DNA of 64,000 bases from Brevibacterium gallinarum (GTDB lineage Bacteria; Actinomycetota; Actinomycetes; Actinomycetales; Brevibacteriaceae). The stretch spans positions 1 to 64,000 of the forward strand of contig NZ_JACSPY010000012.1 in assembly GCF_014836885.1 (NCBI RefSeq). The letters are read 5' to 3'. Below the pieces are notes generated by a model. It had not been told where the DNA came from. It ran no database searches and saw only the letters and a program-made list of their open reading frames with translations. Below are positions 42,432 through 52,140 of the stretch, in pieces. Each line of letters begins with the position of its first letter. The first letter of the stretch is position 1. The position numbers and the translations under genes were made by a program.

Positions 42432-43507
42432 CCGCCCAGATGACCTCCGGCACCCAGGCCGGTGCTGGCACCCAGGCGAGCGCCGGCACTCAGGCTAACA
42501 CCGCCTCGGGCGAGGCGACCGCGGCAGCCGCGCGCGCGGTGTCGATGACGACCGCGCTCAACACCGCGCTGCGCGATGCGCTGGCAGCCGATGACTCCGT
42601 CGTCGTCTACGGCGAGGACGTCGGCCGGCTCGGCGGTGTCTTCCGCGTCACCGACGGGCTGCGCGAGAAGTTCGGCGCTGAGCGCGTGTGGGACTCCCCG
42701 CTGGCCGAATCCGGGATCATCGGCACCGCTGTCGGCATGGCGATGGCCGGGATGCGCCCGGTCGTCGAGATGCAGTTCGATGCCTTCTCCTACCCGGCGT
42801 TCGAGCAGATCGTGTCGCATGTGGCGAAGATGCGCAATCGCACCCGAGGACAGGTCGAGCTGCCGATCGTCATCCGCATCCCGTGTGCTGGCGACATCGG
42901 CGGTGTCGAACACCATTCGGACTCCTCGGAGGCCTATTGGTGCGCCACCCCAGGGCTGACGGTCGTCACCCCGTCGAACCCGGCTGATGCGTATTCGATG
43001 CTGCGTGAGGCGATCGCAAGCCCGGACCCGATCATCTTCATGGAGCCGAAGTCCCGCTACTGGTCGAAGGACACGCTGACCCTGCCGGTGCAGACCGCGT
43101 CGATGTATGAGGCGCAGGTCGTGCGTGAGGGCAGCGATGTCACGCTGCTGTCCTACGGCCCGACCGTGCGCACCGCGCTCGCAACCGCTGAGGCCGGTGC
43201 CGAGGAGGGCGTATCGATCGAGGTCATCGACCTGCGCAGCCTCTCCCCCTTCGACGACGCCACCGTCGCCGCGTCGGTTGCGAAGACCTCACGCGCTGCT
43301 GTGCTGCATGAGGCCGCGCAGTTCTGCGGTTACGGCGCCGAGGTGGCAGCCCGGGTGACCGAACGCTGCTTCACCTCGCTGGCCGCCCCGGTGCTGCGCA
43401 TCACCGGCTTCGACGTGCCGTTCCCGGCCCCGAAGCTCGAGGAGTTCTACCTGCCGACACCCGACCGCATCCTCGATGCCCTGGACAAGTGGGAGTGGGA
43501 GCTGTGA
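42428..43507 (+). CDS. bkdB: branched-chain 2-oxoacid dehydrogenase E1 beta
   Basis: A 359-residue transketolase-like beta subunit completing the E1 heterotetramer. Conserved segments include MTTALNTALRDALAADDSVVVYGEDVGRLGGVFRVTDGL, DSPLAESGIIGTAVGMAMAGMRPVVEMQFDAF and the C-terminal PFPAPKLEEFYLPTPDRI. A 35-residue Ala/Gly/Thr-rich N-terminal extension (GTQAGAGTQASAGTQ) precedes the core. It is coupled on both sides: ATGA with E1 alpha and GTGA with E2. Confidence 0.92.
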   Translation: MTAQMTSGTQAGAGTQASAGTQANTASGEATAAAARAVSMTTALNTALRDALAADDSVVVYGEDVGRLGGVFRVTDGLREKFGAERVWDSPLAESGIIGTAVGMAMAGMRPVVEMQFDAFSYPAFEQIVSHVAKMRNRTRGQVELPIVIRIPCAGDIGGVEHHSDSSEAYWCATPGLTVVTPSNPADAYSMLREAIASPDPIIFMEPKSRYWSKDTLTLPVQTASMYEAQVVREGSDVTLLSYGPTVRTALATAEAGAEEGVSIEVIDLRSLSPFDDATVAASVAKTSRAAVLHEAAQFCGYGAEVAARVTERCFTSLAAPVLRITGFDVPFPAPKLEEFYLPTPDRILDALDKWEWEL

Positions 43508-45024
43508 CCGCCACACACACGAGCACCGGCCAGGACTTCATCCTCCCGGACCTGGGCGAGGGTCTGACCGAGGCCGAGGTGGTGAGCTGGAAGGTCGAAG
43601 TCGGTGACACCGTCGCGATCGACGAGATCGTCGCCGAGGTCGAATCCGCCAAGAGCGTCGTCGACCTGCCCTGCCCCTATGCCGGTGTCGTCACCGCCCT
43701 GCACTTCGCCGAGGGCGACACCGTCCACGCCGGCCAGGCGATCCTGACGATCGGCGGCGAACACGGCAGCGCTGGAGGTAGCGCCGCCGGCAGCGCTGGA
43801 GGCGGCGCCGCGGATGACGGTGCTGCTGACGCTGCGGGGCCAGCCGGCGGCGAGGACGTCGTGCCTGGCACGGCACTACGCTCCACCGACGGCGATGACA
43901 CACCTCCCGGTCCCGGTGAGGAGAGCGAAGGCTCCGGTGCTGTGCTCATCGGCTACGGCACCAAGGAGGTCTCCGGCGCCACACGCTCCGGCCGCCGCAG
44001 CTTCGGCAGGAAGACCGGTCAGCAGGCCGCCCAGCCGCAGCCAGCAGCCCAAGCCCCGGCCGCGCCGGAAGCCGCACCTGCCCCGGCCGCCCCGGATGCC
44101 GCACCTGCCTCGGCTGAGGCGACCGGCGCCTCGGGCGCGGGGAAGTTCTCCCGCGTCGTCTCACCGCTGGTGCGCAAGATGGCCGCCGACAACGGCTTCG
44201 TCGCCAAAGAGCTCACCGGCTCCGGACCCGGCGGCATGGTCATGCGCCGCGACGTCATGGACGAGATCGCCCGCCGCTCCGAAACCGGCACACAGGCAGG
44301 CGACGCCGCGGCACCAGCTGCCACCGCCTCGGGCGCGGACACGGTCATCCCGCTGACCGGGCTGCGCAAGGTCGTCGCCGAACGGCTGTCCCGCTCGCGG
44401 CAGGAGGTCCCAGAGGCCACGATCTGGCTCGACGTCGACGCCACCGAGCTGCTGGCTGCCAAGAAGCAGCTCGAAGCCAAGCGCGGTGAGAAGTTCTCGG
44501 TCATGTCGCTCGTCGCCCGGTTCGTCACCGCCGGGCTGCAGAAGTGGCCGATCCTCAATTCGTCTGTCGATGAGGCCGCCGGAGAGATCCGCGTGCACGC
44601 AGACGTCAACCTCGGGTTGGCCGCCGACACCCCGCGTGGGCTTATGGTCCCGGTCGTCCACGGTGCCGGCGGGATGACACTGCGGCAGCTGCGCGATGCG
44701 ATCGGGGACAAGGTCGACAGGGCCTCAACCGGGCGCTTCGCCCCCTCCGAGCTGAGCGGCGGAACGTTCACGCTGAACAACTACGGCGTGTTCGGCGTCG
44801 ACGGATCGGCACCGATCATCAATCTGCCCGAAGTCGCGATGCTCGGCCTGGGCCGCATCAAGGAGCGGCCGTGGGTGGTCGACGGCGAGCTGACGGTGCG
44901 CAAGGTGATGTACCTGTCGTTCGTGTTCGACCACCGGGTGTGCGATGGCCGCGAGCCGAGCGAGTTCATCACGTTCATCGCCGACTGCATCGAGAATCCC
45001 ATCAGCTTCCTCGCTGATATCTGA
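43504..45024 (+). CDS. bkdC: branched-chain 2-oxoacid dehydrogenase E2 (lipoyl acyltransferase)
   Basis: A 506-residue E2 core. Domains in order: lipoyl domain with lipoyl Lys50 in VESAKSVVDLP; a Gly/Ala/Ser-rich linker; a peripheral-subunit-binding domain (SRVVSPLVRKMAADNGFVAKELTGSGPGGMVMRRDV); a catalytic domain ending in FDHRVCDGRE, the H-x3-D-G active site. The GTG 43504 start overlaps the E1 beta stop. The E3 lipoamide dehydrogenase is not in the window, as is common when it is shared. A strong terminator follows. Confidence 0.92.
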   Translation: MTATHTSTGQDFILPDLGEGLTEAEVVSWKVEVGDTVAIDEIVAEVESAKSVVDLPCPYAGVVTALHFAEGDTVHAGQAILTIGGEHGSAGGSAAGSAGGGAADDGAADAAGPAGGEDVVPGTALRSTDGDDTPPGPGEESEGSGAVLIGYGTKEVSGATRSGRRSFGRKTGQQAAQPQPAAQAPAAPEAAPAPAAPDAAPASAEATGASGAGKFSRVVSPLVRKMAADNGFVAKELTGSGPGGMVMRRDVMDEIARRSETGTQAGDAAAPAATASGADTVIPLTGLRKVVAERLSRSRQEVPEATIWLDVDATELLAAKKQLEAKRGEKFSVMSLVARFVTAGLQKWPILNSSVDEAAGEIRVHADVNLGLAADTPRGLMVPVVHGAGGMTLRQLRDAIGDKVDRASTGRFAPSELSGGTFTLNNYGVFGVDGSAPIINLPEVAMLGLGRIKERPWVVDGELTVRKVMYLSFVFDHRVCDGREPSEFITFIADCIENPISFLADI

Positions 45025-45101
45025 GCTCGACCGGCCGCCAGCTCACCGGCGAGGCGATGGCCGCTGGTCGTGACGTGCCCACGCGCATAGGGGCACGGCT
45101 G

Positions 45102-45140
45102 GGCCCCGGTCCGAGATCCACGCGATCTCCGACCGGGGCC
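45102..45140 (+). terminator. terminator after the 2-oxoacid dehydrogenase operon
   Basis: GGCCCCGGTC-C-GAGATC, a 5-base loop, then GATCTC-C-GACCGGGGCC, followed by TTGTG: 16 base pairs with a single C/C mismatch. It ends the E1-E2 transcript and also faces the convergent symporter. Confidence 0.75.
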
Positions 45141-45159
45141 TTGTGCTGTCGAGGCAGCG

Positions 45160-46569
45160 CTACACCCGGGCAGGACGATCGACCATAGCGGCCGGTTTCG
45201 TTGCGAGCGAAACGACGATCAGCACGACGATGGCGATCGGAGCGGCGATGACCACCGACCGGACTTCTTCGGCGGGGCCGAAGACCTCCCATAGGATTGT
45301 CGCGATCCCGCCGATCAGCATGGATGCCACTGCTCCCGCAGCGCTGGCACGCTTCCAGAACAGCGCCGCCAACACCGTGGGCGTCACCGCGGCCCCGTAC
45401 ATCGTGTAGGCGTACATCTGCAGTTCCAGCAGCGTGGGGAAGAACTGGACCATGACGAAGGCGAGCACGGCAACTGCAGCCACTGCGATTCGGCCGACGA
45501 CAACCTGGCTGCGCTCGTGCGACGGTTCGCGACGGCGCCCACGGAACACGAGGTCGTAGACGATGTTGCCTGAGCATGTGAGCAGGTACGACGAACCGGT
45601 TGTGACGATGAGCGCCAGGGCGGCAACCAGGAGCGTCGCCCCAACGACTGCAGGGGTGAAGTCCCCTGCCGCAAGCCCGAGGATCGCCATATCGGCTTCA
45701 GACGATGGGTTCACGATCGTCGCTGCCGAGGCCAGCAGAATGATTGGCGCCACCATGAATATCGCACCGATAAAGAACAACCCGGTTGCCTTGCGTGCGC
45801 TCGCCGGGCTCTGCGCAGCGGCAAGGCGCTGGTGCATGTTCTGGTCGCCAAGTACCAGGAGGAAGAGTGGGAGGAAGTAACCCAGGATCTGCAGCGGGGT
45901 CAGTTTTCCGGTCACTGTGCGGAATGCCGGGTCGAGCTGGTTGACATAGCCGCCGAAGCCGCCCAGGTCATGCACGAAAACGAAGTACAGCGTTGCCAGC
46001 AAACCGATGACGATCAGCGCTGAAGAGAGGAAGTCGGTCCACGCCACGGATTTCAGTCCGCCTGACAGTGACAAGAAGGTGATGACGACAACGGCGATGA
46101 GCGTGCCCTGCACCTCGGACAGAGGTGTGATGAGGCTGAAGATGTAGCCTGCCCCGGTGAACTGGTACGCGGCGATCCCGATGAATGCGACGAGGACGAC
46201 GATCGTGCCGATGACACCCGTGGCCTGACCAAACCGTGCACGCAGCAGTTCTGGCACGGTGTGGAAGGAATTCTCGCGCACTTTCTTCGCCATCAGAGAC
46301 AGCGCGATGATTCCGACGAACGTGCCCAGGAAGAAGAAGACTCCCGGAATCGGCCCATTGGCGAAGATGAAGCTTGCTCCGCCGATGATCGAACCGGAAC
46401 CGACGAAAGTCGCGAGCAGAGTGCCAGCGAGCACCCACGGTGGCAGGGATTGCCCGGCCAACATAAAATCCTCGCCGTCCTTCATCGCCGACTTACGAGA
46501 GAACCACGCAGCAACAAGGACCATGAGCAGTAGGTACCCGACCAGGACACTGATATTCACCACGGACAC
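45160..46569 (-). CDS. sodium:solute symporter (SSS family)
   Basis: A 469-residue symporter with about thirteen transmembrane segments. The opening SVVNISVLVGYLLLMVLVAAWFSRKSAMKDGEDFMLAGQSLPPW and the segment LATFVGSGSIIGGASFIFANG are SSS hallmarks. GTG 46569 is set by AGGAGG four bases before it. It lies 89 bases after the RpiR-type regulator on the same strand and near a divergent amidohydrolase, so it may import the compound hydrolysed by that enzyme. Substrate unknown. Confidence 0.88.
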   Translation of the reverse strand: MSVVNISVLVGYLLLMVLVAAWFSRKSAMKDGEDFMLAGQSLPPWVLAGTLLATFVGSGSIIGGASFIFANGPIPGVFFFLGTFVGIIALSLMAKKVRENSFHTVPELLRARFGQATGVIGTIVVLVAFIGIAAYQFTGAGYIFSLITPLSEVQGTLIAVVVITFLSLSGGLKSVAWTDFLSSALIVIGLLATLYFVFVHDLGGFGGYVNQLDPAFRTVTGKLTPLQILGYFLPLFLLVLGDQNMHQRLAAAQSPASARKATGLFFIGAIFMVAPIILLASAATIVNPSSEADMAILGLAAGDFTPAVVGATLLVAALALIVTTGSSYLLTCSGNIVYDLVFRGRRREPSHERSQVVVGRIAVAAVAVLAFVMVQFFPTLLELQMYAYTMYGAAVTPTVLAALFWKRASAAGAVASMLIGGIATILWEVFGPAEEVRSVVIAAPIAIVVLIVVSLATKPAAMVDRPARV

Positions 46570-46658
46570 GGATCCTCCTCAGTTCGGCTGATAAGCATGC
46601 GTGAATAGTTACACGAATCACACCGTGGCGCAAGGAATTTTGCAGACTGCCCCGAGCG

Positions 46659-47543
46659 TCAGTCAAGAATCGCAGAAACGTCCAACGCAGTCGGATCGTC
46701 CTTCACGACGCCAAGCCCATGCCAAAGCTGATCGACACGACGCAGGCTCTTCTCGACGTTCTCGCGATGTTCAGTGGCGATGAGCTTGAGCACTGCCTGC
46801 ACAACAGAGAACACTCCCGTCATCGACGGAAGGTACCGAGGACTTCCGCTCGACACGAGAATGGAGTGGTCGGCGGCTTCAGTCACAGCAGTCGACCGAT
46901 CGGCGATGACGAGCAGAGGCACACCTCGAGAGGCGGCCTCCAGTGCCAGCTGATTGATGACGTCGGTGGTCTTCCAGACGTTGAAGACCACGAGCACATC
47001 GTCTTCTCCGAGCCGCCTGGCAGCATTGATCTGCGCGGTAGCTGACCCGGCGTATTGCTCGACATTGAACCCGAAAAGCTGCGCACCATGCGCCAGCACA
47101 CCGCCTGGCCCGGAACAGTAACCGGTCGCCAGGACCGCCGTACTGCGAGCCGAGGCGATCATCCGAGCGGCCGCAACCATCTCGTCTTCGTCGATCGCCT
47201 CCAGCAGGAGCTCAAGCATCCGAATGTCTTCGGCGATCGAAGAACTCACTGTGCGATCAAAAGCAGCTTCACTCTGGCCCATAATGCGATCAGCAGTGAG
47301 GGTAGCGAGATAGTGGCCACGCAGGTCGGTCACGAAGTCCGGCCAGCCGCGATACCCCAGGTACTGAGCACAGCGCGTCGCTGAAGCAACGTTGACCCCG
47401 GCCATTGTCGCGACCTGCTGCGCAGTCGCGAACGCGGCAGTCTCAGGTTCAGACGAGATGACACCGAGCACACGCGCAATCGCCGGAGAGGGAGTCCGGT
47501 CTCCAATGAGCTTCTCTATCCAGAGCACGGTGCCATCAGCCAT
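46659..47543 (-). CDS. MurR/RpiR-family transcriptional regulator
   Basis: A 294-residue regulator with an N-terminal HTH (SPAIARVLGVISSEPETAAFATAQQVATMAGVNVASATRCAQYLGYRGWPDF) and a C-terminal SIS domain (AVLATGYCSGPGGVLAHGAQLFGFNVEQYAG ... DDVLVVFNVWKTTDVINQLALEAASRGVPLLVIADR) that usually binds a phosphosugar or a related ligand. ATG 47543 (MADGTVLW) gives the family-standard start. It is divergent from the amidohydrolase, and the palindrome at 47549-47564 between them is its likely operator. Confidence 0.88.
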   Translation of the reverse strand: MADGTVLWIEKLIGDRTPSPAIARVLGVISSEPETAAFATAQQVATMAGVNVASATRCAQYLGYRGWPDFVTDLRGHYLATLTADRIMGQSEAAFDRTVSSSIAEDIRMLELLLEAIDEDEMVAAARMIASARSTAVLATGYCSGPGGVLAHGAQLFGFNVEQYAGSATAQINAARRLGEDDVLVVFNVWKTTDVINQLALEAASRGVPLLVIADRSTAVTEAADHSILVSSGSPRYLPSMTGVFSVVQAVLKLIATEHRENVEKSLRRVDQLWHGLGVVKDDPTALDVSAILD

Positions 47544-47548
47544 CGTAT

Positions 47549-47564
47549 TGCAAACACCTTTGCA
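47549..47564. promoter_or_regulatory. candidate RpiR operator
   Basis: TGCAAA-CACC-TTTGCA is a perfect 6-4-6 palindrome in the 81-base gap between the divergent RpiR and amidohydrolase genes. It is six bases from the RpiR start codon, so it could block that gene directly. Confidence 0.5.
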
Positions 47565-47624
47565 GCAGGTTACGTTTGATCCAGACACAGCAGCTACCGC
47601 TTATCTGTCGGCAGGAGAGACCGG

Positions 47625-48851
47625 ATGCACCTAGATGAATCAATCACTGCTATCACCAACGTGCGGATCCTCGATCCAGTCACCGAAACCGTGTCTGAAC
47701 CGCAGTCTATCCAGATCAACGGTGATCGAATTTCGAGCATCAGTGCGGCAAACAACGAGTCCGACTCCTCAATCGATGCCGGAGGAGCGATCGCGATACC
47801 CGGTCTCATCGACTGTCACGTTCACGTTCTGGCCAATACTGCAGACCTTGGACGCCTGGGTGATGAGTCGCCTGCATACCTGACCGCGTCGGCCATCAAC
47901 ACGATGCAAGGTGCTCTCCGACGCGGTTTCACAACGCTTCGGGATGCCGGAGGTGCGGACTTCGGGCTGGCCAGGGCAGCTGCAGAGCAGCTATTCCTTG
48001 CACCTCGGCTGTTCTTCGGCGGGAAGGCTCTGTCTCAAACCGGCGGCCATGCCGATATGCGCGGACCGGGGACGTCCATCGTCGACCAGCACCAGTGCTG
48101 CCCGCACATTGGGACGGTGTGCGACGGCGTCGATGAAGTCCGCAAGGCCGCTCGCATGCAGTTGCGGACAGGTGCGGACCACATCAAGATCATGCTCTCG
48201 GGCGGCGTCGCTTCGCCAACCGACCGAATCGACTCTACACAGTTCTCTGATGAGGAGATTCGGGCCGCCGTCGAAGAGGCAGCCGCTTCAAACCGCTACG
48301 TTCTCGGACACGCCTACACTGCCCGCGCGATCAACCGTGGGCTGAAGCTCGGGGTCCGCTCTATCGAGCACGGCAACCTTCTCGATGACGAGAGCATCAG
48401 ACTCTTCACTGAGAACGACGCGTTCCTCGTGCCGACTCTTGTGACTTATGAACGGTTGAAGGCCGAAGGAGTCCGCCACGGACTGCCGCAGGCAAGCGCC
48501 GACAAGGTCGACAGTGTGCTCTACGCGGGCCTGAAGGCACTCGAAGCCGCGGATCAGGGCGGGGTCAACATCGCGTACGGCTCTGACCTGCTGGGTGACA
48601 TGTGGAAATGGCAGAGCAAAGAGTTCGAGATCCGTTCGCAAGTCCAGTCCGCTGGTGCCGTCCTGCGTTCTGCGACAACAGTGGCCGCTCGCCTGTTGGA
48701 TCAGGAAGGCGAACTCGGAATCATCCGCGAAGGCGCTCAGGCCGATATTGTCCTCTTGAACGCCAATCCGCTCGATGACATTACTGTGCTGGCGGAACCG
48801 CAGAAATCGGTGCGTCACGTTTTCGTCCGCGGAGGCCTGGTTCACGCATAA
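47625..48851 (+). CDS. metal-dependent amidohydrolase (imidazolonepropionase/prolidase-like)
   Basis: A 408-residue TIM-barrel amidohydrolase. The metal ligands appear as HxH in GLIDCHVHVLAN, a Lys-containing strand DHIKIMLSGGV, His residues in YVLGHAYTARAINRGLKLGVRSIEHGNLL and the final Asp in IAYGSDLLGD. These match the Sgx9260/Xaa-Pro dipeptidase-like amidohydrolases that cleave acyl-amino acids or dipeptides such as carboxyl-proline compounds. AGGAGAG precedes ATG 47625. With the symporter and RpiR regulator it forms a small uptake-hydrolysis unit. Confidence 0.87.
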   Translation: MHLDESITAITNVRILDPVTETVSEPQSIQINGDRISSISAANNESDSSIDAGGAIAIPGLIDCHVHVLANTADLGRLGDESPAYLTASAINTMQGALRRGFTTLRDAGGADFGLARAAAEQLFLAPRLFFGGKALSQTGGHADMRGPGTSIVDQHQCCPHIGTVCDGVDEVRKAARMQLRTGADHIKIMLSGGVASPTDRIDSTQFSDEEIRAAVEEAAASNRYVLGHAYTARAINRGLKLGVRSIEHGNLLDDESIRLFTENDAFLVPTLVTYERLKAEGVRHGLPQASADKVDSVLYAGLKALEAADQGGVNIAYGSDLLGDMWKWQSKEFEIRSQVQSAGAVLRSATTVAARLLDQEGELGIIREGAQADIVLLNANPLDDITVLAEPQKSVRHVFVRGGLVHA

Positions 48852-48935
48852 CCGATATAACTGCGGAGCGCTCATGCTAATGGGCACGATTGCTGTCGAC
48901 GGCTTCGTGGGACACCGATGATCAGTACCGCGGGA

Positions 48936-48994
48936 CGCGAAGTCGTGTGTTGCTAAGGACGGCAACCGTTGCCGGCTCAGCGCACGACTTCGCG
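48936..48994. terminator. convergent terminator with nested palindromes
   Basis: CGCGAAGTCGTG (48936-48947) and CACGACTTCGCG (48983-48994) are perfect 12-bp complements. Inside them lies a second stem GGCAAC/GTTGCC (48961-48973). The right arm overlaps the 3' end of selB; the structure separates the convergent amidohydrolase and selB. Confidence 0.55.
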
Positions 48995-50770
48995 CAGGTT
49001 CCCATCCCGCCGGCGGGTCCAGCCGCGGGAGTCGAGGTGTTCGAGCAGCGGGATCGCCACCCGGCGGGTGGTGCCGAGTGCCTGCCGCGCCTGGCTGGCG
49101 GTGAACGGCTGGCCGAGGCCCGCGAGCACCCGCATCGCCTGGGCCGGTGCGCTCGGCAGCAGAACGACACCGTCGGCGATGCGGATGAGCCGGCCGACCC
49201 GTTCGGCAGCGGCGAGCTCGCGTGCCCCAAGGCCCAGGCGGGACAGGTCGTCTGCCTCAGGCGCGGTGAACGGCGTGGCCTTGAGCTGCCGCTCGAGTGC
49301 CTGGATGCTCTTCTCCGCTCGCCCAAGGTCGGCACGCGGCTGCGGAGGGGAGATGATCCCGTCACGCTGGTTCAGCTTCGCCACCTGCACAACAGCATCG
49401 AGCAGATCCGGGTGCGGGAGTTCGAGCGTGTGCACAGCGGCCTGGCGGGTCATGCCCGGTGTCAGCGCATCGACGGCCTGGTGCGCGGTGACAGCTGCGC
49501 GCAGAGTCTGCGCCCACCGGCGCAGCGCGTCGACGTCGACGAGCCACCGCCCGACCGTGACGACCCCCTCGGGCAGCCGGCTGACGTCGAGGCCGAAGCG
49601 GGTGAGGGTCTCGGCTTCGACTGCCTGCCGGCGGTCGACCTCAGCCCTGACCGAGCCGGCGGCCGGCAGTTCGGCCAGCGCAGCAGCGCGACTGCGCCCG
49701 GCCCCGCGCCGGGTGAGCGGCGGCGGGTCGAGGTCGAGGATCTGCACACCGGCGACAACCATCTTCGCCCCGGAGTCGCGCAGCACCATTCGATCACCGA
49801 GCTGCAGCGGCAGCGGCCGGCTCAGCTGCAGGCGCGCATGATCGGCATCGAAGGGCCGCAGCCGCGCACCGATCGCAGCGGTGCCGATGTGGACGGTGAT
49901 GTGCTCGCTGCCCTCATCGAGTGCCCCGCCGGAAGCCCAGCGCACATCGACGGTGTCGGTGACCCACCAGTCAGGTGAGATGAGGGCATCCCCGCGGTGC
50001 ACCTCGGCTGCCGGGATGCCGCGCAGGTTCAGCGCCGCCCGGCACACCGGTTCGAGCACCTCCGACGGCTCCCCGCGGGACTGCACCCCGCGGACGGTGA
50101 TCTCGCGCAGCCCGCCGGTCTCCTGCCCGAGGAGCTGCAGCCGCTCACCTGCCCGCACCGTGCCGCCGGCAAGCGTGCCGGTGACGACGGTGCCCGACCC
50201 TGCGATCGTGAACGCCCGGTCGATCCACAGCCGCAGCCGCGCCTGAGGATCCGGCTCCGGCAGTCCGGCGAGCACGCCGTCGAGAGCCTCGCGCACCTCG
50301 TCGAGTCCCTCACCGGTGGCGCCGGAGCAGGCGACGATCGGGGCGGCGGCCAGACCGGTGCCGCGCAGTTCGGCACGCGCCCGGGCCGTCACCTCGGGCA
50401 CGGCGTCCGGGGCGCGGTCACGGCGGGTGATGACGATGAGACCGGCCGTGATGCCGAGGGCTGCGATCGCGTCGCGGTGCTCGCTCGACTGCGCCTGCCA
50501 GCCCTCATCGGCGGCGATGACGAAGCAGACGACGGGGACGGGTCCGAGGCCGGCGAGCATATTGCCGACGTAGCGTTCGTGGCCGGGCACGTCGACGAAG
50601 GCGACCTCACGGCCCGACGGCAGGGCCGTCCACGCGAAGCCGAGGTCGATCGTCAGCCCGCGTTTGCGCTCTTCAGCCCACCGGTCGGGTTCGATTCCGG
50701 TCAGTGCCCGCACGAGCGTCGACTTGCCGTGGTCGACGTGCCCGGCGGTGGCAATGACGAAGCTGCTCAT
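48977..50770 (-). CDS. selB: SelB, selenocysteine-specific elongation factor
   Basis: A 597-residue translational GTPase that carries Sec-tRNA to UGA codons marked by a SECIS hairpin. The GTPase begins FVIATAGHVDHGKSTLVRALTG with DVPGHERYVGNMLAG (G3) and the selB-type EERKRGLTIDLGFAW. The C-terminal half contains the winged-helix repeats that bind SECIS RNA, ending LGTTRRVAIPLLEHLDSRGWTRRRDGNLREVVR. It overlaps selA by four bases. Together with tRNA-Sec and selA it forms one minus-strand run 52235-48977. Confidence 0.95.
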   Translation of the reverse strand: MSSFVIATAGHVDHGKSTLVRALTGIEPDRWAEERKRGLTIDLGFAWTALPSGREVAFVDVPGHERYVGNMLAGLGPVPVVCFVIAADEGWQAQSSEHRDAIAALGITAGLIVITRRDRAPDAVPEVTARARAELRGTGLAAAPIVACSGATGEGLDEVREALDGVLAGLPEPDPQARLRLWIDRAFTIAGSGTVVTGTLAGGTVRAGERLQLLGQETGGLREITVRGVQSRGEPSEVLEPVCRAALNLRGIPAAEVHRGDALISPDWWVTDTVDVRWASGGALDEGSEHITVHIGTAAIGARLRPFDADHARLQLSRPLPLQLGDRMVLRDSGAKMVVAGVQILDLDPPPLTRRGAGRSRAAALAELPAAGSVRAEVDRRQAVEAETLTRFGLDVSRLPEGVVTVGRWLVDVDALRRWAQTLRAAVTAHQAVDALTPGMTRQAAVHTLELPHPDLLDAVVQVAKLNQRDGIISPPQPRADLGRAEKSIQALERQLKATPFTAPEADDLSRLGLGARELAAAERVGRLIRIADGVVLLPSAPAQAMRVLAGLGQPFTASQARQALGTTRRVAIPLLEHLDSRGWTRRRDGNLREVVR

Positions 50771-52116
50771 CTGCCGTTCCCGAGGCGACCGCCGGCAGCC
50801 CTGATGGCATCGGCGAGTGCCGGGTCCTGGTCTGCGGGGATGCAGCGCAGGTCGATGAGGCAGCTGCCGTCATGGACGCGCGGCAGGACGGCCGGGTCGC
50901 CGGTGCGCAGGGCTGGGGCGAAGTCCTCGGGCAGGGCGAGCGCCCAGCCCGGCAGCGGCACGCCGGTGCCGCCACCGCCGCCTACCCGGCCGTCATGTGC
51001 CACGACGGTGCCGCCGACCTGCGCGGCGAGGGCGTCGGTGCGGCGGCGCAGCTCAGCAGGGTCGGCGTGCAGCATCGCATGCACCGGGCTGGTGCCGGCA
51101 CGCAGCGTAGCGTCGAGTGCGGCGAGGGTGAGCTTGTCGGCGCGGACGGCGCGGGCCAGCGGGTGACGGGCGAGCCGGGCGATCGTCTCAGAGGTGCCGA
51201 GCAGCAGCCCGGCCTGCGGGCCGCCGAGGAGTTTGTCACCGGAGGCGATGACGGCATCGGCTCCCGCCGCCAGGGCCGCCTCGATGCTCGGCTCGTCCGG
51301 CAGGACGGGATCGGCGCTCAGCAGTCCGGAGCCGACGTCGACGATGAGGGGCACGGAGTGCTCACGGCACAGTGCGGCGAGCGCGGCGGTCTCGACGGCG
51401 GCGGTGAAGCCGGTGAGCGCGAAGTTCGAGGGGTGGACTTTGAGCACGCAGCCGGCTCCAGCGTCGAGGGCGGCGGCGTAGTCCTCTGGGTGGGTGCGAT
51501 TCGTGGTGCCGACTTCGCGCAGCTGCGTGCCGGCAGCGGTGATGAGGTCGGAGAGCCGGAAGCCGGCACCGATCTCGATGAACTCCCCGCGGCTGATGAC
51601 GATCCCACCGTGGCCGGGTCCCTCCTGCCCGCCTCCGCCGGCTGCCGGTCCCCCGCCCAGTGCGGTGGCGGCCAGCAGCAGCGCGGCCGCGCCGTTGTTG
51701 ACGATGAGCGCATCCTCGGCATGCGGGCAGCGCTGCAGCAGGGCCGCCCGTGCTGCGGCCCCGCGCCGGGACCGGGCGCCGGAGGGCAGGTCGAGTTCGA
51801 CGTCGACGTACCCTGCGGCATCGGCCAGGGCCTGCTGGGCGGGCTCGCCCAAGGGGGCGCGGCCGAGGTTGGTGTGGATGATGACGCCGGTGGCGTTGAG
51901 CACCGGGGTCAGGGAGGAGGCCCGCTGGGAGCCGACAGCCTCAAGCACCGTCTCGATCACCTCGGCGGCGGGGATCTCCCCGCGGCGGGCACGGTCCTGG
52001 GCGGCGCGCACGAGCCCGAGCACCACGCTGCGGCCGAGTGAGCGGCTGGCGGCGATGAGCTGCGGATGCTCCATGAGCCGGTCGGTGCGCGGGATGGCGC
52101 GACGCGGGTCCTCCAC
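50767..52116 (-). CDS. selA: SelA, L-seryl-tRNA(Sec) selenium transferase
   Basis: A 449-residue PLP enzyme converting Ser-tRNA(Sec) to Sec-tRNA(Sec) with selenophosphate. Conserved segments are SLTPVLNATGVIIHTNLGRAPL, REVGTTNRTHPEDY and the PLP-lysine motif ADAVIASGDKLLGGPQAGLLLG. The start ATG 52116 lies 25 bases after the tRNA-Sec 3' end, so the tRNA and selA are probably on one primary transcript. The bacterial route (SelA, not SepSecS) is thereby fixed. Confidence 0.95.
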   Translation of the reverse strand: MEDPRRAIPRTDRLMEHPQLIAASRSLGRSVVLGLVRAAQDRARRGEIPAAEVIETVLEAVGSQRASSLTPVLNATGVIIHTNLGRAPLGEPAQQALADAAGYVDVELDLPSGARSRRGAAARAALLQRCPHAEDALIVNNGAAALLLAATALGGGPAAGGGGQEGPGHGGIVISRGEFIEIGAGFRLSDLITAAGTQLREVGTTNRTHPEDYAAALDAGAGCVLKVHPSNFALTGFTAAVETAALAALCREHSVPLIVDVGSGLLSADPVLPDEPSIEAALAAGADAVIASGDKLLGGPQAGLLLGTSETIARLARHPLARAVRADKLTLAALDATLRAGTSPVHAMLHADPAELRRRTDALAAQVGGTVVAHDGRVGGGGGTGVPLPGWALALPEDFAPALRTGDPAVLPRVHDGSCLIDLRCIPADQDPALADAIRAAGGRLGNGR

Positions 52117-52140
52117 GATCCTCCTCGACTCTGAAGCCAG

